Below are positions 36,148 through 44,796 of a stretch of DNA of 64,000 nt, piece after piece. How positions within the stretch are numbered: the first letter of the stretch is position 1; the number at the start of each line of letters is the position of its first letter. The notes under the pieces are model-generated. The model ran no database searches and had not been told where the DNA came from. It was given only the letters and a program-made list of their open reading frames with translations. The stretch covers positions 62,001-126,000 of the forward strand of contig SCSM01000002.1 in NCBI GenBank assembly GCA_004322215.1. Direction: 5' to 3'. Both the position numbers and the translations under genes were made by a program. Source of the stretch: Bacteroidota bacterium (GTDB lineage: Bacteria; Bacteroidota; Ignavibacteria; Kapaibacteriales; UBA2268).

Positions 36148-36921
36148 ATGATTGAGATAATTAAAATTGGATTCCTGAATTTAACGCTTGTTGACATTAT
36201 TGATATAGCAATAGTAGCCGTATTGATTTTTTGGCTTTACCGGGCATTGAGGGAAACCGTCGCAGTTCAGATTTTAGTCGGCTTGGTTATTATCATTGCA
36301 TTATCATTTATCACAGAGGCAATTAACTTGAAAGCTGTGAATTGGATTTTAAGAACCATATCTGATATCTGGCTTCTTGCATTTATCATTCTTTTTCAAC
36401 CTGAACTAAGACGATTATTATTGATGATAACAAGAAATCCTTTTTTCAGATTGTTTGTGCGTTCTAAGTATTCGGAAACAATCGGTGAAGTTGTCGAAAC
36501 TGTTATTGAATTATCAGAAAAACATATCGGGGCATTAATTGTATTTACACGCACTCAAAATGTTGAGATGACTGTTGATACCGGAATTCCTATGAATGCA
36601 ATTGTGTCGCAGGAATTGCTTGTCTCGGTATTTAATACAAAATCACCCCTGCATGATGGCGCCGTAATTATTGATAATCAGATTGTATTGGCTGCAAGAT
36701 GTATTTTACCATTATCATCAGCAACAAAATTCAACGGGAAAAATTTAGGTACAAGACACAGAGCGGGATTAGGACTTTCTGAGCAGGTTGATGCAATTGT
36801 CATTATTGTTTCCGAAGAAACAGGTTCCATATCTATTGCCGAAGGAGGAGAGCTTACATTGAATATACCTAAAGAAAAAATATCTTCTCATATTCGTTCA
36901 AAATTATCGGAGAAAAAATAA
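36148..36921 (+). CDS. cdaA: Diadenylate cyclase CdaA
   Basis: 257 aa. Three N-terminal TM helices (residues about 14-90) followed by a DAC domain that makes c-di-AMP from two ATP, with DGA at 170-172 and RHR at 203-205. c-di-AMP controls potassium and osmolyte balance and cell-wall homeostasis. The start is the ATG at 36148; TATTTTTG (36133-36140) fits a -7 element close upstream. A pcm gene follows after 10 nt, so the pair is probably cotranscribed, followed by miaA. Confidence 0.96.
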   Translation: MIEIIKIGFLNLTLVDIIDIAIVAVLIFWLYRALRETVAVQILVGLVIIIALSFITEAINLKAVNWILRTISDIWLLAFIILFQPELRRLLLMITRNPFFRLFVRSKYSETIGEVVETVIELSEKHIGALIVFTRTQNVEMTVDTGIPMNAIVSQELLVSVFNTKSPLHDGAVIIDNQIVLAARCILPLSSATKFNGKNLGTRHRAGLGLSEQVDAIVIIVSEETGSISIAEGGELTLNIPKEKISSHIRSKLSEKK

Positions 36922-36931
36922 TCAGGAACCG

Positions 36932-37591
36932 ATGATAAAGAATAATAATAATGCTTTTAATGAAAGAAGAAGATTACTGATTGAATCGCTTAAAAGAAGA
37001 GGAAATTTATCCGAAAATGTTCTCGATGCCATGCTGAAAATTCCCAGGGAAAAATTTCTTGACTCATCTTTTCATTTTCGGGCTTATGAAGATACAGCTC
37101 TTCCGATTGATGCAAATCAGACAATCAGTCAGCCGTACACTGTCGCTTATATGACGACACTTCTTGAAGTAAAAGAAGGAGATAAAATTTTAGAAATCGG
37201 AACCGGAAGCGGTTACCAGGCATGCTTGCTCGCTTTGCTGGGTGCCAAAGTTTATACTATTGAAAGGATACCCGATTTAGTCGAAAAGGCAAAAAAGGTT
37301 TTTAATGAATTTGGGTTGAAAATTAATACAAGGATAGGGGATGGAACTATCGGCTGGAGTGAATTTGCCCCTTACCAGGGAATCATAGTAACTGCAGCTG
37401 CACCTGATGTGCCCGACAGCTTAATGGAACAACTTGCCATTGGCGGAAGGATGGTAATCCCTGTTGGTACAAAGTCCTATCAGAGTATGTATTTAATAGA
37501 TAGAATATCTGATAATGACGTCAAAAGACATGTTACCGATAGCTTTAAATTTGTTCCCCTAATTGGAAAAGAGGGTTGGAAAACAGGGTAA
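36932..37591 (+). CDS. pcm: Protein-L-isoaspartate O-methyltransferase
   Basis: 219 aa, SAM-dependent repair methyltransferase that marks isoaspartyl residues for repair in aged proteins. Class I MTase fold: NQTISQPYTVAYMTTLLE, ILEIGTGSGYQACLLALLGA (motif I), VYTIERIPDL, GDGTIGWSEFAPYQGIIVTAAAP, and GGRMVIPVG. AGGA before the ATG. It sits 10 nt after cdaA, and its TAA overlaps the miaA ATG by one base (TAATG). Confidence 0.96.
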   Translation: MIKNNNNAFNERRRLLIESLKRRGNLSENVLDAMLKIPREKFLDSSFHFRAYEDTALPIDANQTISQPYTVAYMTTLLEVKEGDKILEIGTGSGYQACLLALLGAKVYTIERIPDLVEKAKKVFNEFGLKINTRIGDGTIGWSEFAPYQGIIVTAAAPDVPDSLMEQLAIGGRMVIPVGTKSYQSMYLIDRISDNDVKRHVTDSFKFVPLIGKEGWKTG

Positions 37592-38541
37592 TGAATACGA
37601 ATATGACTAAAGTAATAATAATATTGGGACCTACAGCGTCAGGGAAAACAGAAGCTTCTGTTGAATTATCTAAATTAATTGATTGTGAAGTGATTTCTGC
37701 TGATTCAAGGCAAATATACCGCTTTCTTGATATTGGTACAGCCAAGCCAACAAAGGAAGCACAGAAGCAGGTTAAACATCATTTTATTGATATTCTGAAT
37801 CCTGATGAATATTACAGTGCCGGCCTTTTTGGGAGTCAGGCAGAATCAGTTATAAGTGATTTATCTGGTAAAAAAAAAATTCCTTTAATTGTCGGTGGCT
37901 CGGGTTTATATATCAAAGCATTATGTGAGGGTTTGTTCCGTGAGGATTTAAAAAATAATACTTCGGATATAAGGAAGAATATAACGAATAAATTAGAATT
38001 ATTTGGAATTGATGTATTATACGATGAATTGAAAAAAATAGATGTTGAATCTACAAATCTTTATTTTGATAGAAATCCGAGAAGAATCCTTAGAGCTTTA
38101 GAATATTTTTATTCCACTGGGTTTCCGATATCAAAAGCACATAAAGAAAAAAAGGATAGGAAAACCTTCAAAACTCTGTATTTTGGTATTCATTTTGAAA
38201 GAGAAGAACTTTATAAAAGAATTAACACAAGAGCAGAATTGATGTGGGAGAATGGACTCGAATCGGAAACTCGAAAGGTTCTTAAAATTGGCTATACTCC
38301 TGAACTGAACTCATTAAATACGGTCGGTTATAAAGAATGTATCGCCTATTTAAATAGTGACATTTCAAGAGAAAGAGCTATCGAATTGACTAAACAAAAC
38401 ACAAGACGATATGCAAAAAGACAAATGACCTGGTTTAGAAAAATTAATGATATTAAATGGCTTAATGGCGGAGACAGTAAAAAAATTGCCGAACAAATTT
38501 TATCTTATGTATCAGGAATAATTCCTGACACGGTTACTTAA
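37591..38541 (+). CDS. miaA: tRNA dimethylallyltransferase MiaA
   Basis: 316 aa from the ATG at 37591, which overlaps the pcm stop by one base; the longer frame from TTG 37576 is less likely. Adds a dimethylallyl group to A37 of tRNAs reading U-starting codons. P-loop ILGPTASGKTEASVELSK, then ISADSRQIYRFLDIGTAKPT and HHFIDILNPDEYYSAGLF, GGSGLYIKALCEGLF, and YAKRQMTWFRK. The last nine residues (SGIIPDTVT) are encoded by a small inverted-repeat element (38512-38528) related to the hairpin at 10196. Confidence 0.97.
   Translation: MNTNMTKVIIILGPTASGKTEASVELSKLIDCEVISADSRQIYRFLDIGTAKPTKEAQKQVKHHFIDILNPDEYYSAGLFGSQAESVISDLSGKKKIPLIVGGSGLYIKALCEGLFREDLKNNTSDIRKNITNKLELFGIDVLYDELKKIDVESTNLYFDRNPRRILRALEYFYSTGFPISKAHKEKKDRKTFKTLYFGIHFEREELYKRINTRAELMWENGLESETRKVLKIGYTPELNSLNTVGYKECIAYLNSDISRERAIELTKQNTRRYAKRQMTWFRKINDIKWLNGGDSKKIAEQILSYVSGIIPDTVT
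38512..38528. repeat. 7-bp hairpin inside the 3' end of miaA
   Basis: TCAGGAA and TTCCTGA around a TAA loop, flanked by ACACGGT. It matches the element at 10197-10220 except where one stem pair (G:C there, A:T here) has changed on both sides, and it overlaps the miaA stop region. Confidence 0.7.
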
Positions 38542-38585
38542 AAAGTAAAATTCCATTAGTAATTTGTAATTCATAAGAGGTTGTT

Positions 38586-39650
38586 ATGAAAATGAGAATA
38601 CCAAAAAATATTAAGCTTGTTGGTCTTCCACCAGGGACAGCAGTCTTTAAGGGTGAAAGAAAAACAGAGAAAATTCAAATTAAAAAATTAGAGTATAATG
38701 AAGAATTTTATGATGAGGTTCTTTGTTCGGTTGATGATGTTGAGAAAGTTGACCTCAGTGATAATAAATTAAAATGGATTATAATTAATGGATTGCACGA
38801 AGCCGAAATTATCGAACGTTTATGCAATGTGTTCAGAATAAAACAATTGATAATTGAAGATATTCTCGATACCGAGCATCAGCCAAAGATTGATTTCTTC
38901 GATGATTTCATTTTTATTACACTTAAAATTATTGATTACAATTCACCTGGGAAAGGTGCTCACACAGAGCATCTAAGCTTGGTCTTCGGTAAGAATTTCT
39001 CTTTGACTTTTCTCGAAAGCGGTGTTCATTATTTTGAGAAAATTGAAGACAGAATTTTGAATAAATCAGGTAAATTATCCAAGCTCGGTACAGATTATCT
39101 AAATTATGCAATTCTCGATTTTGTTATTGATAATTATTATATTCTGATTGACAAACTTGGCTACGAAATAGATAAACTCGAAGAAGCTATAATCAATGAA
39201 CCCAAAAAGGAACATTTGGGTTTAATACATAAATTCAAAAGTGAATTGATTTTCCTGAATAAAAATATTAAACCGATGAGGGATATTATTAGGAGGATGG
39301 AGACAGAAAAAAGCCATTTAATTGCAAGTTCAACTTATGAATATTTGAGAGATTTATTTGACCATATAGTTCAAATTAACGATACTTTAGATTCCTACCG
39401 GGAAACATTAACCGTATTACTCGATATTTACATAACAAATCAGGGTAATAAATTGAATGAAGTAATGAAAGTTTTAACAATCATTGCAACCATTTTTATT
39501 CCATTGACTTTCATTGCCGGTGTTTATGGAATGAATTTCAAAAATATGCCCGAAGTAGAATGGCACTACGGATATTACTTTTCTTTGGCATTAATGTTGA
39601 TTGTAGGGCTTGGTATGCTTTTGTTTTTTAAACGAAAAAAATGGTTCTGA
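38586..39650 (+). CDS. corA: CorA family Mg2+/Co2+ transporter
   Basis: 354 aa. Large cytoplasmic N-terminal domain (about 1-280) with the long helix (ILIDKLGYEIDKLEEAI), then two C-terminal TM helices. The first ends with the signature loop YGMNF; the second is ALMLIVGLGMLLFF, ending in a Lys-rich tail. Pentameric inner-membrane divalent cation channel. GAGG before the ATG. It follows miaA by 44 nt and precedes dacB by 25 nt, so it could be in the same run. Confidence 0.96.
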   Translation: MKMRIPKNIKLVGLPPGTAVFKGERKTEKIQIKKLEYNEEFYDEVLCSVDDVEKVDLSDNKLKWIIINGLHEAEIIERLCNVFRIKQLIIEDILDTEHQPKIDFFDDFIFITLKIIDYNSPGKGAHTEHLSLVFGKNFSLTFLESGVHYFEKIEDRILNKSGKLSKLGTDYLNYAILDFVIDNYYILIDKLGYEIDKLEEAIINEPKKEHLGLIHKFKSELIFLNKNIKPMRDIIRRMETEKSHLIASSTYEYLRDLFDHIVQINDTLDSYRETLTVLLDIYITNQGNKLNEVMKVLTIIATIFIPLTFIAGVYGMNFKNMPEVEWHYGYYFSLALMLIVGLGMLLFFKRKKWF

Positions 39651-39675
39651 TTTAATTACTAATTACTAATTTATA

Positions 39676-41478
39676 ATGACAGATAAATATACTAACAGAT
39701 ATGTAAAGAAAACAATAGATTTATTATTTTTTAATTTTATTGGAATTTTAATTGGTTTAATTTTTTTTTCTGACTATTCTTATTCTAATGAGAATAATGA
39801 AAACAAACCTTCAATCAAATTAACTGCTAATGATAGTCTTAAAGCATTAAACAAGTTTAAAGCCGATATTGATAATGTCCTTTCTGTCGGACTATTGAAA
39901 AGGGCTAAATATGGAGTTGCCGTTTATTCGATCACAAATAAGAAATATATTTATTCAAAAAACCTTACCAATGAAGTTACACCTGCCTCTAATACCAAGT
40001 TATTTACTACCTTTAATGCATTCAATACAATGGGACCTGATTATAGGATAGAAACTACGGTTTTTACTGATGGCAATATCAAAGATAGTGTGTTGGATGG
40101 AAATCTGTATATTGTCGGGAAGGGAGATGCATTATTGACTGTTACCGATATCGAATACCTGGCTGATGCTATTATTGAAAAAGGTATAAAAAAAATAAAC
40201 GGTAATATATATGCCGACGGGTCTTTTTATGACACAATGACTCAGAGAGTGAGTTATAGCGGCGATAAAGATATAGTAGAGCCATTGCAGCCGATTACTG
40301 CACTTACGCTCAATCAAAACATTGCTGCAATATTAATTCATTCGGGAAGTACACCCGGGAAACCGGTATCAGTTCAGCTTGTTCCTCCTTCTGAAGCATT
40401 TATAATTCAAAACTATGCAACTATTGCAGGTGTAAAAAAAACTCTCAAACAATCAGGCAAAAAAATAATAAAAACTAAAAAGAATTATGACAAGAAAAAT
40501 CATATAAAACAAAAAATAAAAATCAATTCTAATAAACATAAAATAACGGTCAGGAAATCAAAGAAAACAACTTATAATTACCAATACATCGAGCAAAGGT
40601 TTGGAGATGTTCCGCCTGTACCTTCACCAGCATCGAGAAGAAGACCAAGAATAACAGTTTCAACAAAAATTGATTCATCAGGATTACAAAAATTCATTAT
40701 AAATGGTTCTTTAACGGCAGGAATGAATTATTCTTACAGATACTTTATTCAAAATCCTAATCTTGTTGTTGCAGGTACATTAAAAAACCGTCTTGAATCG
40801 GGAGGTGTCAAAATAACAGGTAAAATAGGATTGGGTTTATTGCAATCTGTCAGGACAAAAACCGGTCTATTGGCTGAAATTAATCGCCCATTAATGGATT
40901 TGATTTATTTAACTAATAAAAACAGTGACAATTATCTTGCTGAAACAATTTTCAAGATGACGGGTGCCTATTCCGGTAATCATATAAATAATAGTATGCA
41001 ATCGAAAGAAAAATTGTTTGAGGCAATAAAAAGATATAATATCCCCTGCACTGATTGTGTAATAAATGACGGTTCAGGATTATCGAGAAGAAACCGAGTT
41101 ACGGTTGATGCAATTTTGCATTTACTTATTGAATCCAAAAAATTGAATTTCGGGAATAAATATGATTCATCTCTGACAATCGCAGGAATTGACGGAACTT
41201 TGGTTAACAGGATGAAAAATACTTTAGCTGAAAATAATCTTAGAGCAAAAACCGGCACACTAAATAACACATCAGCACTATCGGGATTTGTTAATACACA
41301 GGATGGTGAGCTTTTTGCATTTTCTTTTGTCTTCAATGGCGGTTCAGTATCATCTTACAAGCAAATAGAGAACAAACTTGGTGTGTTGTTAGCAAACTTC
41401 AAATATTCATCAATTATTGAGAACGATAAGAAAAGTGAAGAAAAGAAAGTTGTTAAATCAAAGCAGAAAAGAAAATAA
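39676..41478 (+). CDS. dacB: D-Ala-D-Ala carboxypeptidase/endopeptidase (PBP4 type), Lys-rich insertion
   Basis: 600 aa. Signal/anchor region near residues 12-40. PBP4 motifs: SxxK as S105-N-T-K108, SxN as S417-D-N419, KTG at 525-527, with DGSGLSRRN nearby. Cleaves D-Ala from peptidoglycan stem peptides and cross-bridges in the periplasm. Odd features: a very Lys-rich segment at residues 254-298 (KKTLKQSGKKIIKTKK and on), inside the region where PBP4 proteins carry extra domains, and a Lys-rich tail (584-600). These may bind anionic cell-wall or membrane components, or may be low-complexity expansion. Last gene of its run before the tRNAs. Confidence 0.93.
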   Translation: MTDKYTNRYVKKTIDLLFFNFIGILIGLIFFSDYSYSNENNENKPSIKLTANDSLKALNKFKADIDNVLSVGLLKRAKYGVAVYSITNKKYIYSKNLTNEVTPASNTKLFTTFNAFNTMGPDYRIETTVFTDGNIKDSVLDGNLYIVGKGDALLTVTDIEYLADAIIEKGIKKINGNIYADGSFYDTMTQRVSYSGDKDIVEPLQPITALTLNQNIAAILIHSGSTPGKPVSVQLVPPSEAFIIQNYATIAGVKKTLKQSGKKIIKTKKNYDKKNHIKQKIKINSNKHKITVRKSKKTTYNYQYIEQRFGDVPPVPSPASRRRPRITVSTKIDSSGLQKFIINGSLTAGMNYSYRYFIQNPNLVVAGTLKNRLESGGVKITGKIGLGLLQSVRTKTGLLAEINRPLMDLIYLTNKNSDNYLAETIFKMTGAYSGNHINNSMQSKEKLFEAIKRYNIPCTDCVINDGSGLSRRNRVTVDAILHLLIESKKLNFGNKYDSSLTIAGIDGTLVNRMKNTLAENNLRAKTGTLNNTSALSGFVNTQDGELFAFSFVFNGGSVSSYKQIENKLGVLLANFKYSSIIENDKKSEEKKVVKSKQKRK

Positions 41479-41520
41479 CAAAATAGATAAATCAAATTTA
41501 AAATAATTTTTTTTAGTATT

Positions 41521-41672
41521 GGGGGACCTCTTGGCTCGAACCCACGACCTACCTGGTACTTATCGGAAGCTTTAAATTCGGATGAATTTTGTTTGCGGGG
41601 AACCGACGATGCTTGAATTCACGACCTACCTGGTACTTATCGGAAGCTTTAAATTCGGATGAATTTTGTTTG
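41521..41672 (-). repeat. Two tandem degenerate copies of the tRNA-Asp 3' end
   Basis: A 58-bp segment at 41543-41600 is repeated identically at 41620-41677, a 77-bp period; the second copy ends in the 3' end of the true tRNA-Asp gene. Each copy consists of a decayed T-arm/3' acceptor resembling tRNA-Asp (unit 2 GGGGAACCGACGATGCTTG versus true GGGGCCGACGAGTCTCG) followed by a spacer (GGTACTTATCGGAAGC...). The T-loop core TTCGAGCC is kept in unit 1 and lost in unit 2. They are tRNA fragments, not functional genes. Confidence 0.85.
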
Positions 41673-41747
41673 CGGGGCCGACGAGTCTCGAACTCGCGAC
41701 CTCCAGTGTGACAGACTGGCGCTCTAACCAAACTGAGCTACGACCCC
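41673..41747 (-). tRNA. tRNA-Asp (GTC)
   Basis: 75 nt on the minus strand. Acceptor GGGGTCG pairs with CGGCCCC (one G:U), D-arm AGCTCAGTTTGGTTAGAGC, anticodon stem CCAGT/ACTGG with loop CTGTCAC (anticodon GTC), T-arm GCGAGTTCGAGACTCG, discriminator G. CCA is not encoded. Lies 30 nt downstream of tRNA-Ala on the same strand, so probably one transcript. Confidence 0.96.
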
Positions 41748-41777
41748 ATACTTTTCTAAATTCTTTTAAAGAACTTG

Positions 41778-41851
41778 TGGACCCAAGGAGGATCGAACTC
41801 CTGACCTCCTGAATGCCATTCAGGCGCTCTCCCAAACTGAGCTATGGGCCC
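41778..41851 (-). tRNA. tRNA-Ala (GGC)
   Basis: 74 nt on the minus strand. Acceptor GGGCCCA pairs with TGGGTCC, anticodon stem CCTGA/TCAGG with loop ATGGCAT (anticodon GGC), T-arm AGGAGTTCGATCCTCCT, discriminator A. CCA not encoded. Its 5' leader contains an AT hairpin and a candidate promoter element. Confidence 0.96.
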
Positions 41852-41871
41852 CTGAAATTTTTTCAGGAAAA

Positions 41872-41879
41872 CAAAATTA
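41872..41879 (-). promoter_or_regulatory. Candidate Bacteroidota-type -7 element for the tRNA operon
   Basis: On the minus strand this reads TAATTTTG within CCGTAATTTTGTT, 20 nt upstream of tRNA-Ala; the same 13-base context precedes purL (19943-19955). A 7-bp hairpin CCTGAAA/TTTCAGG (41851-41867) lies between it and the tRNA. No clear -33 box. Confidence 0.35.
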
Positions 41880-41957
41880 CGGTTTTTTTTCATAATTAAA
41901 AAATTTCAATTATTTTGTTATTATTCAATTTTCTAATTTTATTTTATTAGGTGTACA

Positions 41958-42578
41958 ATGAAAACTTTTTCCATTTTATTTTTAATTTTTATACTGAATA
42001 TTCTGAATTCACAATCGCAGATTCCTCAGGGAAATAGATTATTGGGACTTGGTATTTCAGCAAGGTTTGATTTGCAGGAAAATTTAAACTCTGGTAATAG
42101 TCATAATAATTACCAATCCTTTTCATTAATTCCATCCTATGGTTATTTTATTTCGGTAAACAAATTAATTGGCTTAGAATTATCACTATCATATTCCCAT
42201 AATGATAATGTTCTTGATAATATTATTTATGGAATGAATGTAGATAACCAAATTTATTCAATTTCAATTTCACCATATTATCAATCCTTTTATATTTTAG
42301 CTAATCAATTATATTTTTTCGGGAAATTTGGAATTAATATTGGATATGATAATAATTTAAATAAAAACGGCGGTAATGAAAACAAATCCGAAACTTTAAA
42401 TGCCGGGTTTTATTTTATTCCGGGTTTGAGCTATTTAATTAACGCACATCTCATGGTAAATGCAGGATTAGGTAGTTTTAGCTTTGCATATTCATCTAAC
42501 AAAAATATAAAAAGAAAAAACTTTCAAATGTATTTTCTACCTTCAAATCTTAGCATCGGACTTAATTACTTATGGTAA
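41958..42578 (+). CDS. Outer-membrane beta-barrel protein
   Basis: 206 aa. Signal peptide MKTFSILFLIFILNILNSQSQ. The mature part has alternating-hydrophobic strands (FSLIPSYGYFISVNKLIGLELSLSYS, YFFGKFGINIGYD, FYFIPGLSYLINAHLMVNAGLG) typical of an eight-stranded OmpA-like or porin-family barrel, with a final strand ending in an aromatic residue (SIGLNYLW). No close functional match can be named. It lies about 100 bp after the tRNAs on the opposite strand and converges with the subtilisin gene. Confidence 0.78.
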   Translation: MKTFSILFLIFILNILNSQSQIPQGNRLLGLGISARFDLQENLNSGNSHNNYQSFSLIPSYGYFISVNKLIGLELSLSYSHNDNVLDNIIYGMNVDNQIYSISISPYYQSFYILANQLYFFGKFGINIGYDNNLNKNGGNENKSETLNAGFYFIPGLSYLINAHLMVNAGLGSFSFAYSSNKNIKRKNFQMYFLPSNLSIGLNYLW

Positions 42579-42613
42579 TATTTTAAATATTATTTATTCA
42601 AATTAATTTATTA

Positions 42614-44665
42614 TTATCTAAGAATTATGAATGGTATTGTTGTCATTATGTCCGAAGTTGGTAAATAAACATTCAGAAAATAAGAACCGTTGCTCAGATT
42701 CTGAATTGAAACAGAGTATGAAGCAATTCCTGGTTCTCTTTCTGCAAAGTATTTTGAATGAACCCGTTTACCTAATAAATCGTATAAATCTAATTTAACA
42801 TCAGACTTTACTGTGAGAGGTACTATCAATTCAATTTCATTTCTTGAATCTTCGACTACTGAGGGATACAAATAGGCATTAAAATTGTCTTTTGCGAACA
42901 TCTCTGTTTGTGAAGCCGGAATACCGCATTGAATATGACTTGAGTGTGGCTCAATAGTTACAAAATCATTTTCATAAAATGGCATTCTCCTTTTTTTGTC
43001 CAAATCTTCAGCTACCACATAACATTCAGCATTATCATTATTGAAATTGATTAATGGAATGTCAGATGTATATTGATACTTGAATACGGTAGGGTATAAC
43101 AGATACTTTTCAAATACCTGGGAATCCGAAAATTTAATATAAAATTCTGTATTAATTAATTTTGATGAAGACGCAATATAAACTATTACTCTCTGATACT
43201 GATTTAATTTGTATGTTGAAATCGGAGAAATTATTATTCCTGTTTTCATCATTGCATCGAAAATATTTGGTACACCGTACCCAAGGGTATCGTCAGGAGA
43301 TTGATTCAAAGATGAAGTTGATTCTATCACTGACCTCACTTCCCATGGCTTCAATTCAGGAAATTCCTGCATCAATAGACCGACTGCGCCCGATACCAGT
43401 GGAGTTGCAAAGGAAGTCCCTCCACCGAAACCGAAAGTATAAGGGTCTGAGGCATTTGCTGCAAATACTTCAGTTCCCATTCCTGATAAATCAGGTTTAA
43501 TCCTGCCATCAACTCTTGGTCCCCTCGATGTAAATGCCGCGGGTGTTACTCCATCAGGAGTAACTGCTCCAACTGTAATAGCGCTGTCAGCATCACCCGG
43601 TGATACAATTGTCCCCGGATTTGGGCCACTGTTTCCGGCTGCTGTTATACAAACAACTCCTCTTTTTACTGCATTATTCACTGCCTGAGCGACAATTGTT
43701 GTTTTCCCGTTTAATTCATTATATGTATAATTTGAATCTGTTGAATCGAATCTCATATATCCGACGGATGAACTTGTTATATCAACACCCTGTGATTCCA
43801 TCCATTCTATTGCAGCAGCATAGTTATCTTCTTCCAAATGATGTTCACCAAGTAAATTCTCTGTTTTTGATAGTATAAAATCAGCATTAGGAGCTATTCC
43901 TATCAAATTCCCGGGTGAAAATCCTGCAGCTAATGACAATACGGCTGTACCGTGTTTATCATGGTCTGCAGGGTCACTATCCTCATTTCCGGTTATCGTA
44001 TCATTATTTACAAAATCATATTCTGCAAGAACTGAAGCATTTATCAATGATGAATGGTTTTTCCACCTGAATCCTGTATCGAGAAAACCGATTAATACTC
44101 CTTTACCATTTATGCCTAAACTGTGCAATATCGGGATATTCATTATTTGTGCCTGCCTGAAAGATGGTCCGTAATCATAATTATCACAATTTTCATAATA
44201 TTGAGCTTGATTATTGTCATTAACAAAAATTGAATTTGTACTTGATAAATTCTGAAATTCGAGTTTAATCAATTTACTTGCTGTGGGTTGAACTTCTTTA
44301 ATAAAACTAATTTGTTTTAAAGCTTCGGCAATAATCGAATCACAAATCACAACAATATAATTTTTCCATCTCAATTTAAGTTTTAATTCTGAACCAAGTG
44401 ATATGCAGGAATCAATATATGGCTTGTATATTGTTGCATCATCATAATTTATTAAGGAATCGGCAGGTAAGACTTTACCCCTTCTTTTTATAGCCCTATC
44501 ATTTAATAATTTTAATGTAGAATTATATAAAGATGTACCTTGCCTGAATTCAACAGGACCCTTATCCTTAAAAAATACCCTGTATGTTCCTGTCTGTGAA
44601 CAAAGGGGTTGAACCATGCAAAGAAAAATTATAATCAGATATTTATATAAACTGCTTTTAATCAT
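42614..44665 (-). CDS. Subtilisin-like (S8) serine protease with T9SS C-terminal domain
   Basis: 683 aa. Signal peptide MIKSSLYKYLIIIFLCMVQPLCS, an N-terminal propeptide-like region, then an S8 catalytic domain with Asp196 (GFLDTGF), His238 (DHDKHGTAVLS), oxyanion Asn345 (AAGNSG) and Ser418 (GGTSFATPLVSG). The C-terminal about 80 aa (KSDVKLDLYDLLGKRVHSK, NGSYFLNVYL) are a type A T9SS domain. Predicted to be exported across both membranes as a cell-surface or released protease. Single gene; it converges with the beta-barrel gene across 35 bp. Confidence 0.94.
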   Translation of the reverse strand: MIKSSLYKYLIIIFLCMVQPLCSQTGTYRVFFKDKGPVEFRQGTSLYNSTLKLLNDRAIKRRGKVLPADSLINYDDATIYKPYIDSCISLGSELKLKLRWKNYIVVICDSIIAEALKQISFIKEVQPTASKLIKLEFQNLSSTNSIFVNDNNQAQYYENCDNYDYGPSFRQAQIMNIPILHSLGINGKGVLIGFLDTGFRWKNHSSLINASVLAEYDFVNNDTITGNEDSDPADHDKHGTAVLSLAAGFSPGNLIGIAPNADFILSKTENLLGEHHLEEDNYAAAIEWMESQGVDITSSSVGYMRFDSTDSNYTYNELNGKTTIVAQAVNNAVKRGVVCITAAGNSGPNPGTIVSPGDADSAITVGAVTPDGVTPAAFTSRGPRVDGRIKPDLSGMGTEVFAANASDPYTFGFGGGTSFATPLVSGAVGLLMQEFPELKPWEVRSVIESTSSLNQSPDDTLGYGVPNIFDAMMKTGIIISPISTYKLNQYQRVIVYIASSSKLINTEFYIKFSDSQVFEKYLLYPTVFKYQYTSDIPLINFNNDNAECYVVAEDLDKKRRMPFYENDFVTIEPHSSHIQCGIPASQTEMFAKDNFNAYLYPSVVEDSRNEIELIVPLTVKSDVKLDLYDLLGKRVHSKYFAEREPGIASYSVSIQNLSNGSYFLNVYLPTSDIMTTIPFIILR

Positions 44666-44796
44666 TACATTATTTATTACAATTGTTTTTCCCTGCTGTA
44701 TTTAAATAAAAATTCTAATTAAATTGTTAAATTATCGTTACTGAAATAATCAAGAATTGCAAAATAAGAATTTTGATTTATCTGTTAACTGAAATT

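Noticed and set aside
37576-37590. TTG start of miaA at 37576
   Set aside because: The ATG at 37591 overlaps the pcm stop in a TAATG junction and leaves a normal N-terminus before the P-loop.
41549-41835. Two overlapping minus-strand frames of 60-69 codons across the tRNA region
   Set aside because: They translate tRNA-Asp, tRNA-Ala and the degenerate tRNA repeats; the structures explain the sequence fully.
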